This document shows, in pieces, positions 1-8,320 of a DNA stretch of 64,000 bases. The notes under the pieces were generated by a model. The model ran no database searches and was not told the DNA's origin. It worked only from the letters and a program-made list of their open reading frames with translations. The translations under genes were made by a program, and so were the position numbers. Within the stretch, counting starts at the first letter, position 1, and the number at the start of each line of letters is the position of its first letter. This DNA comes from Rhodococcus oryzae. Lineage in GTDB: Bacteria; Actinomycetota; Actinomycetes; Mycobacteriales; Mycobacteriaceae. The stretch spans positions 230,602 through 294,601 of the forward strand of contig NZ_SUMD01000007.1 in the NCBI RefSeq assembly GCF_005049235.1. Direction: 5' to 3'.

Positions 1-899
1 GGGGTGGGGGTCTCCGCCTTCTCGAGCAGGTCGGCCACGACGGGGCCGATCTCCTTCGGATCCCAGCGCTCGCCCTTATCCTGCATGGGGCCGTGCCGCC
101 AGCCCTCGGCGACGGTGATCTTGCCGCCCTCGACCTCGAAGACCCGGCCGCTGACGTCCTTCGACTCGGCGCTGCCCAGCCAGACCACCAGCGGAGAGAT
201 GTTCTCCGGCGCCATCGCGTCGAAGCCCTCCTCCGGAGCGGCCATCGCCTCGGCCATCGCGCCGCCCGCGCCCACCGTCATCCGGGTGCGCGCCGCGGGA
301 GCGATCGCGTTGACGGAGACGCCGTAGTTCTTCAGCTCGGCGGCGGCCTGGATGGTCATCTCCGCGATGCCGGCCTTGGCGGCCGCGTAGTTGCCCTGAC
401 CGATGCTGCCCTGCAGGCCGGCGCCCGAGCTGGTGTTGATGATCCGCGCGTCCACCGGACGTCCGGCCTTGGACTCGGCGCGCCAGTACGCGGCCGCGTG
501 CCGCAGCGGGGCGAAATGGCCCTTGAGGTGCACCCGGATGACCGAGTCCCACTCCTGCTCGCTCATGCCGACCAGCATCCGGTCGCGCAGGAAGCCCGCG
601 TTGTTGACCAGCACGTCGAGGCCACCGAAGTTGTCGATGGCAGTCTTGATCAGGTTCTGCGCGCCGTCCCAGTCCGCGACGTCGTCGCCGTTCACCACGG
701 CCTGCCCGCCCGCGGCGATGATCTCCGCGACAACCTGCTCGCCGGGGCTCTCACCGGTCGCGGTGCCGTCGCCGCCGACGCCGATGTCGTTCACGACGAC
801 CTTCGCGCCCTCGGCCGCGAATGCCAGCGCGTGCGCCCGTCCGATACCGCGGCCCGCGCCCGTCACGATGACGACGCGACCCTCTACCAATCCACTCAC
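1..899 (-). CDS. SDR family oxidoreductase, Rv3548c-like (3' end cut by window)
   Basis: Classical short-chain dehydrogenase, NAD(P)-binding. The N-terminus shows TGAGRGIG (about residues 13-20), NNAG near residue 93, and a catalytic Tyr-Lys pair in GNYAAAKAG near residue 160. About 299 codons are visible, so only the last few residues are missing. The GTG start at 899 overlaps the stop of the next SDR (GTGA), so the two are translationally coupled. Its place next to a second SDR and divergent from echA20 equals Rv3548c in M. tuberculosis, a KstR2-regulon gene of the C/D-ring (HIP) pathway. The exact substrate is not established; a hydroxyacyl-CoA or ring-alcohol oxidation is an inference from context. 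Confidence 0.88.
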   Translation of the reverse strand, partial: MSGLVEGRVVIVTGAGRGIGRAHALAFAAEGAKVVVNDIGVGGDGTATGESPGEQVVAEIIAAGGQAVVNGDDVADWDGAQNLIKTAIDNFGGLDVLVNNAGFLRDRMLVGMSEQEWDSVIRVHLKGHFAPLRHAAAYWRAESKAGRPVDARIINTSSGAGLQGSIGQGNYAAAKAGIAEMTIQAAAELKNYGVSVNAIAPAARTRMTVGAGGAMAEAMAAPEEGFDAMAPENISPLVVWLGSAESKDVSGRVFEVEGGKITVAEGWRHGPMQDKGERWDPKEIGPVVADLLEKAETPT

Positions 900-1696
900 T
901 TCTGCTCCTCCATCACTGGCTTGTTGGATGTCTCTGCGTCCGACGCCGCCAGGAACGCGGGGCGCTCGCCGCCGCCGTGCACCGTCAGTGTCGAACCGCT
1001 GACGTAGGACGCCAGCGGCGATGCCAGGAAGGTCGCACAGTTCCCGATGTCCTCGGGCCGCGCCATCCGACCCAGCGGGACGGTCTTGCTCACCGCGGCG
1101 AGGCCGTCGGCCCCGCCGTAGTGCAGGTGGCTCTGCTCGGTCTCGACCAGGCCGACCACGATCGAGTTCACCCGGACCTTCGGCGCCCACTCCACCGCGA
1201 GGCTGGTCGCCAGGCTGTCGATGCCTGCCTTGGCGGCGCCGTAGGCGGCGGTCCCTGGCGACGGGCGGCTGCCGCTGACGCTGCTGATCATCACGATCGA
1301 GCCGCCGGTGTCCTGCTTCTGCATGACGGCGTTCGCGATCTGCGAGATCAGGAGCGGGGCGAGCAGGTTGAGCTCGACGATCTTCGAGTGGAAGCGGGGG
1401 CTCGCGTCCGCGGCCAGGGCGTAGGGCGCCCCGCCCGCGTTGTTGACGACGGCGTCGAGGCGGCCGTGCGTGGCGACGATCGAGTCGATCATCGACTGCA
1501 CCTGCTCGGCGTCGCGCAGGTCGCAGGAGATGAACTCCACGCCCCGGCCGTCCACCTCGATCGGCTCGTCGGCCGGCCGTCGCGCGCAGGTCACCACCGT
1601 GGCGCCCGCGCGCAGAAACGCGCGGCTGATGCCCGCACCCACGCCGCGCACTCCGCCGGTGACCAGCACCACGCTGCCGTCAAGACCTAGATCCAC
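896..1696 (-). CDS. SDR family oxidoreductase, Rv3549c-like
   Basis: Classical SDR of 266 aa with the nucleotide motif TGGVRGVG, NNAG near residue 85 and the catalytic YGAAK motif. I chose GTG at 1696 because GGAGG lies five bases upstream; a second in-frame GTG at 1708 is possible. First gene of a two-SDR operon that reads away from the KstR2-type operator at 1785-1802. Synteny with echA20-ipdAB matches Rv3549c. It probably oxidises a hydroxylated CoA intermediate in rings C/D catabolism, but its substrate is an inference. Confidence 0.87.
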   Translation of the reverse strand: MDLGLDGSVVLVTGGVRGVGAGISRAFLRAGATVVTCARRPADEPIEVDGRGVEFISCDLRDAEQVQSMIDSIVATHGRLDAVVNNAGGAPYALAADASPRFHSKIVELNLLAPLLISQIANAVMQKQDTGGSIVMISSVSGSRPSPGTAAYGAAKAGIDSLATSLAVEWAPKVRVNSIVVGLVETEQSHLHYGGADGLAAVSKTVPLGRMARPEDIGNCATFLASPLASYVSGSTLTVHGGGERPAFLAASDAETSNKPVMEEQK

Positions 1697-1784
1697 CAGT
1701 ACCTCCACTGTCAGGGATTCTCTGCGGGTCGGGGGTCATCCGCCGAAAAGCGAACTCCAGCCCGACCCGCAGGTGTGCTAACTT

Positions 1785-1802
1785 ACCAAGCAATCGCTTG
1801 GT
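1785..1802. promoter_or_regulatory. KstR2-type operator (variant) between the SDR pair and echA20
   Basis: ACCAAGCAATCGCTTGGT is a near-perfect inverted repeat. The published KstR2 box is AnCAAGnnCTTGnT. The right 14 bases, AGCAATCGCTTGGT (1789-1802), fit it with one mismatch (CAAT for CAAG), and an extra ACCAAG on the left gives a second pairing with a six-base spacer. It lies 26 bases before the echA20 start and about 90 bases before the SDR start, so it can control both directions. Confidence 0.75.
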
Positions 1803-1827
1803 TTGGCGACCTACCTAAGGAATCACG

Positions 1828-2598
1828 ATGGGAATCACTTCCAAATCCGATGGGGCCGGCATCACCACGGTCACCGTCGACTACCCGCCGGTGAACGCCA
1901 TCCCGTCTAAGGGATGGTTCGAACTGGCCGACGCCGTCCTCGCGGCGGGCAAGGATCCGAGCACCCATGTGGTGATCCTGCGAGCCGAGGGTCGCGGCTT
2001 CAACGCCGGCGTCGACATCAAGGAGATGCAGGCCACCGAGGGTCACGGCGCCCTGATCGACGCCAACCGCGGCTGCGCGGCGGCATTCTCCGCGGTCTAC
2101 GACTGCGAGGTTCCCGTCGTGGTCGCCGTCAACGGCTTCTGCGTCGGCGGCGGCGTGGGCCTGGTCGGCAACGCCGACGTCATCGTCGCGTCCGACGACG
2201 CGATCTTCGGCCTTCCCGAGGTCGACCGCGGCGCCCTCGGTGCGGCCACGCACCTGGCCCGCTTGGTCCCCCAGCACATGATGCGCACGCTGTACTACAC
2301 GGCCAAGAACGTCGACGCCCAGACGCTCAAGCACTTCGGCTCCGTGTACGACGTCGTCCCGCGCGCCGAGCTCGACGCGTGCGCACTCAAGATCGCAGGC
2401 GAGATCGCCGCCAAGGACACCCGGGTCATCCGGCGCGCCAAGGAAGCGATCAACCGCATCGACGTGATGGACGTGCACACCAGCTACCGGATCGAGCAGG
2501 GCTTCACGTTCGAGCTGAACCTCGCCGGCGTCGCCGACGAGCACCGCGACGAGTTCGTCGCCACCGGCAAGCCCAAGTCGAACGCCAAAGGGAGCTGA
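1828..2598 (+). CDS. echA20: EchA20, ring-D hydrolase of the crotonase family
   Basis: Crotonase-fold protein of 256 aa. In M. tuberculosis and Rhodococcus EchA20 hydrolyses ring D of the bicyclic HIEC-CoA, giving the monocyclic COCHEA-CoA. Visible family marks are the oxyanion-hole segment around GFNAGVDIKEM (about residue 57) and NGFCVGGGVGL (about residue 100). ATG at 1828 has AAGGA upstream. First gene of the echA20-ipdA-ipdB-ipdC operon, directly behind the KstR2-type operator. Synteny and sequence make this assignment strong. Confidence 0.95.
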   Translation: MGITSKSDGAGITTVTVDYPPVNAIPSKGWFELADAVLAAGKDPSTHVVILRAEGRGFNAGVDIKEMQATEGHGALIDANRGCAAAFSAVYDCEVPVVVAVNGFCVGGGVGLVGNADVIVASDDAIFGLPEVDRGALGAATHLARLVPQHMMRTLYYTAKNVDAQTLKHFGSVYDVVPRAELDACALKIAGEIAAKDTRVIRRAKEAINRIDVMDVHTSYRIEQGFTFELNLAGVADEHRDEFVATGKPKSNAKGS

Positions 2599-2603
2599 CA
2601 ACT

Positions 2604-3485
2604 ATGCGTGACAAGAGGATGACGCTCGACGAGGTCGTCGGCGAACTGCGCAGCGGCATGACGATCGGCCTCGGCGGCTGGGGCTCGCGCCGCAAGCCGA
2701 TGGCGTTCGTGCGCGCGATTCTGCGCTCGGACATAAAGGACCTGACCGTCGTCACCTACGGTGGACCCGACCTGGGCCTGCTGTGCTCGGCCGGCAAGGT
2801 CAAGAAGGCCTACTACGGATTCGTCTCGCTCGACTCCGCGCCGTTCTACGACCCCTGGTTCGCCAAGGCCCGCACCACCGGCGCCATCGAGGTCCGCGAG
2901 ATGGACGAGGGCATGGTCAAGTGTGGCCTCGAGGCCGCCGCGGCCCGCCTGCCCTTCCTGCCGATCCGCGCAGGCCTCGGCTCGGACGTCCTGAACTTCT
3001 GGGGCGACGAGCTCAAGACCGTCACCTCGCCGTACACCGACGAGTCCGGCAAGGCCGAGACGCTCATCGCGATGCCCGCGCTGAACCTGGATGCGTCGTT
3101 CGTGCACCTGAACCTGGGCGACAAGCACGGCAACGCCGCCTACAACGGCGTCGATCCGTACTTCGACGACCTGTACTGCATGGCCGCCGAGAAGCGCTAC
3201 GTCTCCGTCGAGCGCATCGTCGAGACCGAGGAGCTGGTCAAGGCCGTTCCGCTGCAGCAGCTGATCCTCAACCGCATGATGGTCGACGGCGTCGTGGAGG
3301 CCCCGAACGGCGCCCACTTCACCCTCGCGGGCGAGAGCTACGGCCGCGACGAGAAGTTCCAGCGTCACTACGCGGAGGCCGCCAAGACCCCCGAGTCGTG
3401 GCAGGTCTTCGTCGACACGTACCTGTCCGGCAGCGAGGACGACTACCAGGCCGCCGTCAAGAAGTTCGCAGAGGAGCAGGCATGA
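2604..3485 (+). CDS. ipdA: IpdA, alpha subunit of the COCHEA-CoA ring-C hydrolase
   Basis: Family I CoA-transferase fold, 293 aa. With IpdB it forms the enzyme that hydrolytically opens the last steroid ring of COCHEA-CoA; despite the fold it is not a CoA transferase. The N-terminus MRDKR, the block GWGSRRKPMAFVRAIL (about residues 26-40) and the MDEG motif (about 100-103) are nearly identical to M. tuberculosis IpdA (Rv3551). GGGAG lies about nine bases before the ATG. The stop overlaps the ipdB start (ATGA), consistent with 1:1 subunit synthesis. Confidence 0.95.
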   Translation: MRDKRMTLDEVVGELRSGMTIGLGGWGSRRKPMAFVRAILRSDIKDLTVVTYGGPDLGLLCSAGKVKKAYYGFVSLDSAPFYDPWFAKARTTGAIEVREMDEGMVKCGLEAAAARLPFLPIRAGLGSDVLNFWGDELKTVTSPYTDESGKAETLIAMPALNLDASFVHLNLGDKHGNAAYNGVDPYFDDLYCMAAEKRYVSVERIVETEELVKAVPLQQLILNRMMVDGVVEAPNGAHFTLAGESYGRDEKFQRHYAEAAKTPESWQVFVDTYLSGSEDDYQAAVKKFAEEQA

Positions 3486-4240
3486 CCTCCACCGAGACCA
3501 TCACCCGCGCGGAGTACTGCGCGATCGCGTGCGCCGAGATCTTCTCGGGCGCAGGCGAGATCATGGCCAGCCCGATGTCGACGCTGGCGACCATCGGCGC
3601 GCGGCTGGCGCGGCTCACCACCGAGCCCGACCTGCTCATCACCGACGGCGAGGCGCTGATCTTCAGCGACACCCCCGCGGTCGGCGCCAAGGCCCCGATC
3701 GAGGGCTGGATGCCGTTCCGCAAGGTGTTCGACGTCGTCGCCTCCGGCCGACGCCACGTGGTCATGGGCGCCAACCAGATCGACCGGTACGGCAACCAGA
3801 ACCTGTCCGCGTTCGGTCCGCTGCAGCAGCCGACCCGGCAGATGTTCGGCGTCCGCGGCGCCCCCGGCAACACCATCAACCACGCCACCAGCTACTTCGT
3901 CCCCAAGCACTCCTCGCGGGTGTTCGTGGACAAGGTGGACGTGGTCTCGGGTGTCGGCTACGACAAGGTCGATCCCGCGAACCCGGCGTTCAAGTACCTG
4001 CACCTGCACCGCGTGGTGAGCAACCTGGGCGTCTTCGACTTCGGCGGACCGGACCACACCCTGCGCGCGCTCAGCCTGCACCCGGGCGTCACCGCGGCCG
4101 AGGTCGCCGAGAACACCTCCTTCGAGGTCGCCGGGCTGGCCGAGGCGGGCGTGACCCGCGAGCCCACCGCCGAGGAACTGCGCCTGATCCGCGAGGTCAT
4201 CGACCCGCGCGGCCTGCGCGAGCGCGAGGTCCAGGCATGA
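3482..4240 (+). CDS. ipdB: IpdB, beta subunit of the COCHEA-CoA ring-C hydrolase
   Basis: Beta subunit (252 aa) of the IpdAB heterodimer, CoA-transferase family I fold. The family block GANQIDRYGNQN is visible near residue 98. It partners IpdA, whose gene overlaps by four bases, and its own stop overlaps ipdC by four bases. The product, MOODA-CoA, is then handled by beta-oxidation enzymes such as FadE32/33 and FadA6 encoded nearby. Corresponds to Rv3552. Confidence 0.95.
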   Translation: MTSTETITRAEYCAIACAEIFSGAGEIMASPMSTLATIGARLARLTTEPDLLITDGEALIFSDTPAVGAKAPIEGWMPFRKVFDVVASGRRHVVMGANQIDRYGNQNLSAFGPLQQPTRQMFGVRGAPGNTINHATSYFVPKHSSRVFVDKVDVVSGVGYDKVDPANPAFKYLHLHRVVSNLGVFDFGGPDHTLRALSLHPGVTAAEVAENTSFEVAGLAEAGVTREPTAEELRLIREVIDPRGLREREVQA

Positions 4241-5301
4241 CCGCCGTCCTGCGCACGCCGCTGACCGAACTGGTCGGCATCGAGCACCCGATCGTGCAGA
4301 CGGGCATGGGCTGGGTCTCCGGCCCGCGCCTGACCGCGGGCACGTCCAACGCGGGCGGCCTGGGCATCCTCGCCTCGGCGACGATGACCTACGACGAGCT
4401 CGAGGCGGCGGTCCTGCGGACCAAGGAGCTGACCGACAAGCCGTTCGGCGTCAACATCCGCGCCGACGCGACAGACGCGCAGGAGCGCATCGACCTGCTC
4501 ATCCGCGAGAAGGTCAAGGTCGCCTCGTTCGCGCTGGCGCCCAAGAAGGACCTGATCAGCAAGCTCAAGGACAACGGCGTCGTCGTGGTCCCGTCCATCG
4601 GCGCCGCCAAGCACGCCGTCAAGGTCGCCTCCTGGGGCGCCGACGCGGTGATCGTGCAGGGCGGCGAGGGCGGCGGCCACACCGGCCCGGTCGCCACGAC
4701 GCTGCTGCTGCCGTCGGTGCTCGACGCGGTCGACATCCCAGTGATCGCGGCCGGCGGCTTTTTCGACGGCCGCGGCCTGGCGGCTGCGCTGTCCTACGGC
4801 GCAGCGGGCGTCGCGATGGGCACCCGCTTCCTGCTCACCAGCGACAGCGCGGTGCCGGACTCGGTCAAGCAGGAGTACCTCAAGCGCGGCCTGCAGGACA
4901 CCACCGTGTCCGTGAAGGTCGACGGCATGCCGCACCGGGTGCTCAACACCGACCTGGTCAACAGCCTCGAGAAGTCCAGCTATGCACGGGGACTCGTCGC
5001 CGCGGCCAGGAACGCCCCCAAGGTCAGGGCGATGACCGGCATGAAGTGGTCGACCCTGCTCAAAGAGGGCCTGGCGATGCGCAAGACCACCGACAAGACG
5101 TGGTTGCAGATCATCATGTACGCCAACACCCCGATGTTGCTCAAGGCCGGCCTGGTCGACGGCAACACCGAGGCCGGCGTGCTCGCGTCCGGTCAGGTGG
5201 TCGGCATGGTCGACGACCTGCCGAGCTGCCAGGAACTGATCGACCGGATCATGGCGGACGCCGTGAAGCGGATCGACGCGCTGGGCGCGCTGCGCGCCTG
5301 A
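4237..5301 (+). CDS. ipdC: IpdC, FMN-dependent dehydrogenase of the HIP pathway
   Basis: 354-aa TIM-barrel flavoprotein of the nitronate monooxygenase/2-nitropropane dioxygenase family (Rv3553). Typical blocks are PIVQTGMGWVSG near residue 20, QGGEGGGHTG near residue 142 and AAGGFFDGRGLAAALSYGA near residue 170, the FMN phosphate site. In the HIP pathway IpdC acts on the hydroxylated bicyclic CoA ester before ring D opening. Last gene of the echA20-ipdABC operon, with ATGA overlap to ipdB and a strong terminator after it. Confidence 0.93.
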   Translation: MTAVLRTPLTELVGIEHPIVQTGMGWVSGPRLTAGTSNAGGLGILASATMTYDELEAAVLRTKELTDKPFGVNIRADATDAQERIDLLIREKVKVASFALAPKKDLISKLKDNGVVVVPSIGAAKHAVKVASWGADAVIVQGGEGGGHTGPVATTLLLPSVLDAVDIPVIAAGGFFDGRGLAAALSYGAAGVAMGTRFLLTSDSAVPDSVKQEYLKRGLQDTTVSVKVDGMPHRVLNTDLVNSLEKSSYARGLVAAARNAPKVRAMTGMKWSTLLKEGLAMRKTTDKTWLQIIMYANTPMLLKAGLVDGNTEAGVLASGQVVGMVDDLPSCQELIDRIMADAVKRIDALGALRA

Positions 5302-5345
5302 CCGGCACCGCCGGTCGCGCCAGAGCGCGGAAGCACACTCTCCAC

Positions 5346-5393
5346 ACTGAAGGGCACCGCCGGCCGGTCATCCGGCCGGCGGTGCCCTTCAGT
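5346..5393. terminator. Bidirectional hairpin terminator between ipdC and the DUF2277 gene
   Basis: Perfect 22-bp stem (5346-5367 with 5372-5393) and a TCAT loop. The arms begin ACTGAAGGGCACC, and the same arm sequence recurs at 26864-26876. The right arm covers the stop codon of the convergent DUF2277 gene. No long U tract follows, as is usual in actinobacteria. Confidence 0.85.
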
Positions 5394-5667
5394 CGTTCGC
5401 GGCGGCCGCGGCCATCCGCGCGCGGACCTCGGGCCTGCGCAGCGGCGGCACCGTTGCCGGCGGCTGCTTGCGGGCGGGCAGCACCCCGAGCAGCCGCATC
5501 GTGGTCTCCGTGACCTCGCCGACCGCCTGCTCGAAGGGCTCCCGGGTGGCGTCGGACAGCTTCTGCACCCCGCTCACCTTGCGCACGTACTGACGGGCGG
5601 CCGCCTCGATCTCCTCCGCGGTGGCGGCCGGCTCGAGGCCGCGGAGCTCGGTGATGTTTCGGCACAT
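5389..5667 (-). CDS. DUF2277 family small protein
   Basis: 92-aa protein starting MCRNI and followed by LRGLEP, EEI and QYVRKVSG, the hallmark of DUF2277. The function of this family is unknown. I chose the ATG at 5667 because the family always begins with MCRNI. It stands alone, convergent with ipdC, and its last codons lie inside the terminator stem. No sign that it belongs to the steroid pathway. Confidence 0.9.
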   Translation of the reverse strand: MCRNITELRGLEPAATAEEIEAAARQYVRKVSGVQKLSDATREPFEQAVGEVTETTMRLLGVLPARKQPPATVPPLRRPEVRARMAAAAAND

Positions 5668-5771
5668 ATCCCGACGATAACCCCGAGCCATCGCCAGCGC
5701 GCGATGAGTTCCGTGTCACCCCGTAACTATTTTGGCTCCAGTGGTAATCCGCTCCGGTATTGTCCGGCGAT

Positions 5772-6392
5772 GTGAATGGATCCGGAGACCACCCAGTCGA
5801 AGCAGCCGGCCCAGGCCGGCCCCGAGATCCCCAGGTCGACCGGTCGGTCCTCGATGCGACCATCGCGCTGCTCGTCGAGTCGGGCTACCAGAAGACCACG
5901 ATCCAGGCCATCGCCCGGCGGGCCAAGGTCAGCGCGCCCGCGATCTACCGGCGCTGGGCCACCCGCGAGATGATCATCGAGGACGCGATCTTCGGCCTCG
6001 AGTCCATGGGCGACGTGCCGCTCCCCCCGAGCACCGACGACCTTCACGCCGACCTGCTGGCCTGGACGCGCAGTTTCCTCGAGCGCGCCGCGCACCCGGC
6101 CGCCCGCTCCGCGATACCCGGGCTGATGTCCACCTGGAATCACAACGAGGGCGTCTACGAGCGGCTCGTCCAGCGGGCCGAGGTGCCCGCCCGCAAGGCT
6201 CTTCTCGCCCGGATCCGGCTGGCCGAGCCGGACGCGGAGCCGGCCGCCGCCACGTCCACCGCGGACACTGTCTTCGATCTGCTGGTGTCGGCCACCATGC
6301 TCCGCGGTGTCTCGCGCGGGTTCGAGGACTCGGACGCGTGGTGCGAACGCATCGCTGACGCGCTGTTCGCGCTGATCGGCACCATCGACTGA
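5772..6392 (+). CDS. TetR family transcriptional regulator
   Basis: 206-aa TetR-type regulator. The N-terminal helix-turn-helix is clear: TIQAIARRAKVSAPAIYRRWATREMII (about residues 43-69), with a C-terminal ligand/dimer domain (TetR_C-type). GTG at 5772 is preferred; TTG at 5760 is also in frame. It sits alone between a DUF2277 gene and fadA6 and is convergent with fadA6, so the target genes are not evident from context. Confidence 0.85.
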   Translation: MNGSGDHPVEAAGPGRPRDPQVDRSVLDATIALLVESGYQKTTIQAIARRAKVSAPAIYRRWATREMIIEDAIFGLESMGDVPLPPSTDDLHADLLAWTRSFLERAAHPAARSAIPGLMSTWNHNEGVYERLVQRAEVPARKALLARIRLAEPDAEPAAATSTADTVFDLLVSATMLRGVSRGFEDSDAWCERIADALFALIGTID

Positions 6393-6422
6393 CGGACAGC
6401 GTCCACCCGGTCCACCGACGGG

Positions 6423-6464
6423 TTCGGCCCCGCACCCCTCCGACAGGAGTGATGCGGGGCCGAA
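6423..6464. terminator. Bidirectional terminator between TetR gene and fadA6
   Basis: Stem TTCGGCCCCGCA (6423-6434) pairs with TGCGGGGCCGAA (6453-6464) around an 18-base loop that itself can form a small stem. It separates two convergent genes. Confidence 0.75.
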
Positions 6465-6485
6465 TCTGTTTGCGCGGAGGGGTTT

Positions 6486-7637
6486 CTAGCCCAGGCGCTC
6501 GATGATCGTCACGTTCGCGGTGCCGCCGCCCTCGCAGATGGTCTGCAGGCCGTAGCGCCCACCGGTGCGCTCGAGCTCGTTGAGCATGGTCGCGAACAGC
6601 TTGGTGCCGGTCGCGCCGAGCGGGTGCCCGTTCGCGATCGCGCCGCCGTTGGCGTTGACCTTCGCCGGGTCCGCGCCGATCTCCTTGATCCAGGACAGCA
6701 CGACGGGGGCGAAGGCCTCGTTGATCTCGATGACGTCGATGTCGTCGATGGTCAGGCCGGTCTTCTCCAGCGCGTACTTGGTCGCGGGGATCGGCGCGCT
6801 GAGCATGAAGATCGGCGAGGCACCGCGGGCGCTGATGTGGTGGATCCGGGCGCGGGGCTTGAGACCGTGCGCCTTCACCGCGGCCTCGGAGGCGAGCAGC
6901 GTCGCGCTGGCGCCGTCGGAGATCTGGCTCGCCAGGGCCGCGGTCAGGCGTCCGCCGTCGGTGAGGGTCTTGAGCCCGGCCATCTTCTCCAGGCTGGTCT
7001 CGCGCGGGCCCTCGTCGATGCTGAACTCGCCGACCGGCACGATCTCCTTGTCGAAGCGGCCCTCGGCGATCGCCTTGCGCGCGCGCTCGTGGCTCTGCAG
7101 CGCCCAGCGCTCCATCTCCTCGCGGCTGATGTCCCACTTCTCGGCGATCAGCTCGGCGCCGTGGAACTGCGAGACCTCTTCGTCGCCGTAGCGGTGCTCC
7201 CAGCCCTTCGAACCCTTGAACGGGGTCTCGAATCCGAACTGCTCGCCGACGACCATCGCCGAGGCGATCGGGATCATGCTCATGTTCTGCACGCCGCCGG
7301 CCACCATCAGGTCTGCGGTTCCGCTCAGGATCGCCTGCGCAGCAAAGTGAACGGCCTGCTGGCTGGATCCGCACTGACGGTCGACGGTGACGCCGGGGAC
7401 ATCCTCCGGGTAGCCGGCGGCCAGCCAGGCGGTACGCGCGATGTTGCCGGCCTGCGGGCCGATCGCGTCGACACAGCCGAACACGACGTCGTCGATCTCG
7501 CTCGGGTCGACCTGGTTGCGCTCGAGGAGCTGCTTGATCACCCCGGCGCCGAGGTCCGCGGGGTGCACCGCGGAGAGGGCACCGCCCTTCTTGCCGACCG
7601 CGGTGCGGATGGCGTCAACAATGTATGCCTCAGGCAT
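6486..7637 (-). CDS. fadA6: FadA6, thiolase of the HIP pathway
   Basis: 383-aa thiolase. The acylated cysteine is C89 in VDRQCGSSQ, and the C-terminal GHPLGATG and CEGGG motifs supply the catalytic His and second Cys. FadA6 (Rv3556c) carries out thiolytic cleavage late in rings C/D catabolism. It lies nine bases downstream of kstR2 and is surely in the same operon, so the repressor and the thiolase are co-transcribed from the operator at 8296-8309. Confidence 0.94.
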   Translation of the reverse strand: MPEAYIVDAIRTAVGKKGGALSAVHPADLGAGVIKQLLERNQVDPSEIDDVVFGCVDAIGPQAGNIARTAWLAAGYPEDVPGVTVDRQCGSSQQAVHFAAQAILSGTADLMVAGGVQNMSMIPIASAMVVGEQFGFETPFKGSKGWEHRYGDEEVSQFHGAELIAEKWDISREEMERWALQSHERARKAIAEGRFDKEIVPVGEFSIDEGPRETSLEKMAGLKTLTDGGRLTAALASQISDGASATLLASEAAVKAHGLKPRARIHHISARGASPIFMLSAPIPATKYALEKTGLTIDDIDVIEINEAFAPVVLSWIKEIGADPAKVNANGGAIANGHPLGATGTKLFATMLNELERTGGRYGLQTICEGGGTANVTIIERLG

Positions 7638-7646
7638 GGAAACTCC

Positions 7647-8279
7647 CTACGAATCGGACCGTGACTGTGGGCTGGAGAGCCCGTCGAGCACAATGGCGAG
7701 ATACTGCTTGGCGACCGTTTCCGCGGTCATCGGGCCTCCGGGCCGGTACCACCGCACCGGTACCCAGACGGTGTCGCGCATGAAGCGGTACACCAGCTCC
7801 ACGTCGATGTCGGGGCGGAAGCTGCCGTCGGCGATGCCGGCCTCGAGGACCGAGACCCACAGGCCGCGGAACTCCTTGTTGCGCTCGGTGATGTACTCGA
7901 AGCGCTCGTTGCCGACCAGGTGCTTGGCCTCGTCCTGATAGATCGCGACCGCGGCGTGCGATCCGTCGATCGCCTCGAAGGACGCGATCACCATCGCCTC
8001 GAGGGTGGCGCGCGATCCGAGACCGGCCGCGACGATGTCGCGGTAGCGGCCGAACAGCTCGTCCAGGAAGCCCTTGAGGATCTCGTCGACCATCGACTCC
8101 TTGGAGTCGAAATGGTGGTAGAGACTGCCGGACAGGATCCCGGCCGAGTCCGCGATGTCGCGCACTGTGGTGGCGCGCAGACCGCGCTCGGCGAACAGGG
8201 CGGCCGCCAGCGCGAGGAGTTCGGCGCGGCGGCCGGACTTGCTGGCAGACTCTTCGGCAGCTCTCGGCGGAGGGGTCAC
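7647..8279 (-). CDS. kstR2: KstR2, TetR-type repressor of rings C/D genes
   Basis: 210-aa TetR regulator. The DNA-binding segment, FAERGLRATTVRDIADSAGILSGSLYHHF in two pieces at about residues 29-57, is almost identical to M. tuberculosis KstR2 (Rv3557c), as is RWYRPGGPMTA near residue 180. KstR2 is known to be released by HIP-CoA, the product of FadD3. Start uncertain: GTG at 8279 gives a family-like length; an in-frame TTG at 8300 falls inside the operator. Autoregulation is likely because the box at 8296-8309 lies directly upstream. Confidence 0.93.
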   Translation of the reverse strand: MTPPPRAAEESASKSGRRAELLALAAALFAERGLRATTVRDIADSAGILSGSLYHHFDSKESMVDEILKGFLDELFGRYRDIVAAGLGSRATLEAMVIASFEAIDGSHAAVAIYQDEAKHLVGNERFEYITERNKEFRGLWVSVLEAGIADGSFRPDIDVELVYRFMRDTVWVPVRWYRPGGPMTAETVAKQYLAIVLDGLSSPQSRSDS

Positions 8280-8295
8280 ATCCGACAGAGTATCA

Positions 8296-8309
8296 ACCAA
8301 GCGCTTGTT
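8296..8309. promoter_or_regulatory. KstR2 operator between kstR2 and the divergent SDR
   Basis: ACCAAGCGCTTGTT fits the KstR2 box AnCAAGnnCTTGnT exactly. It lies between the start of kstR2 (minus) and the SDR at 8321 (plus), so it can regulate both. Confidence 0.88.
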
Positions 8310-8320
8310 AGGGTATCGGG

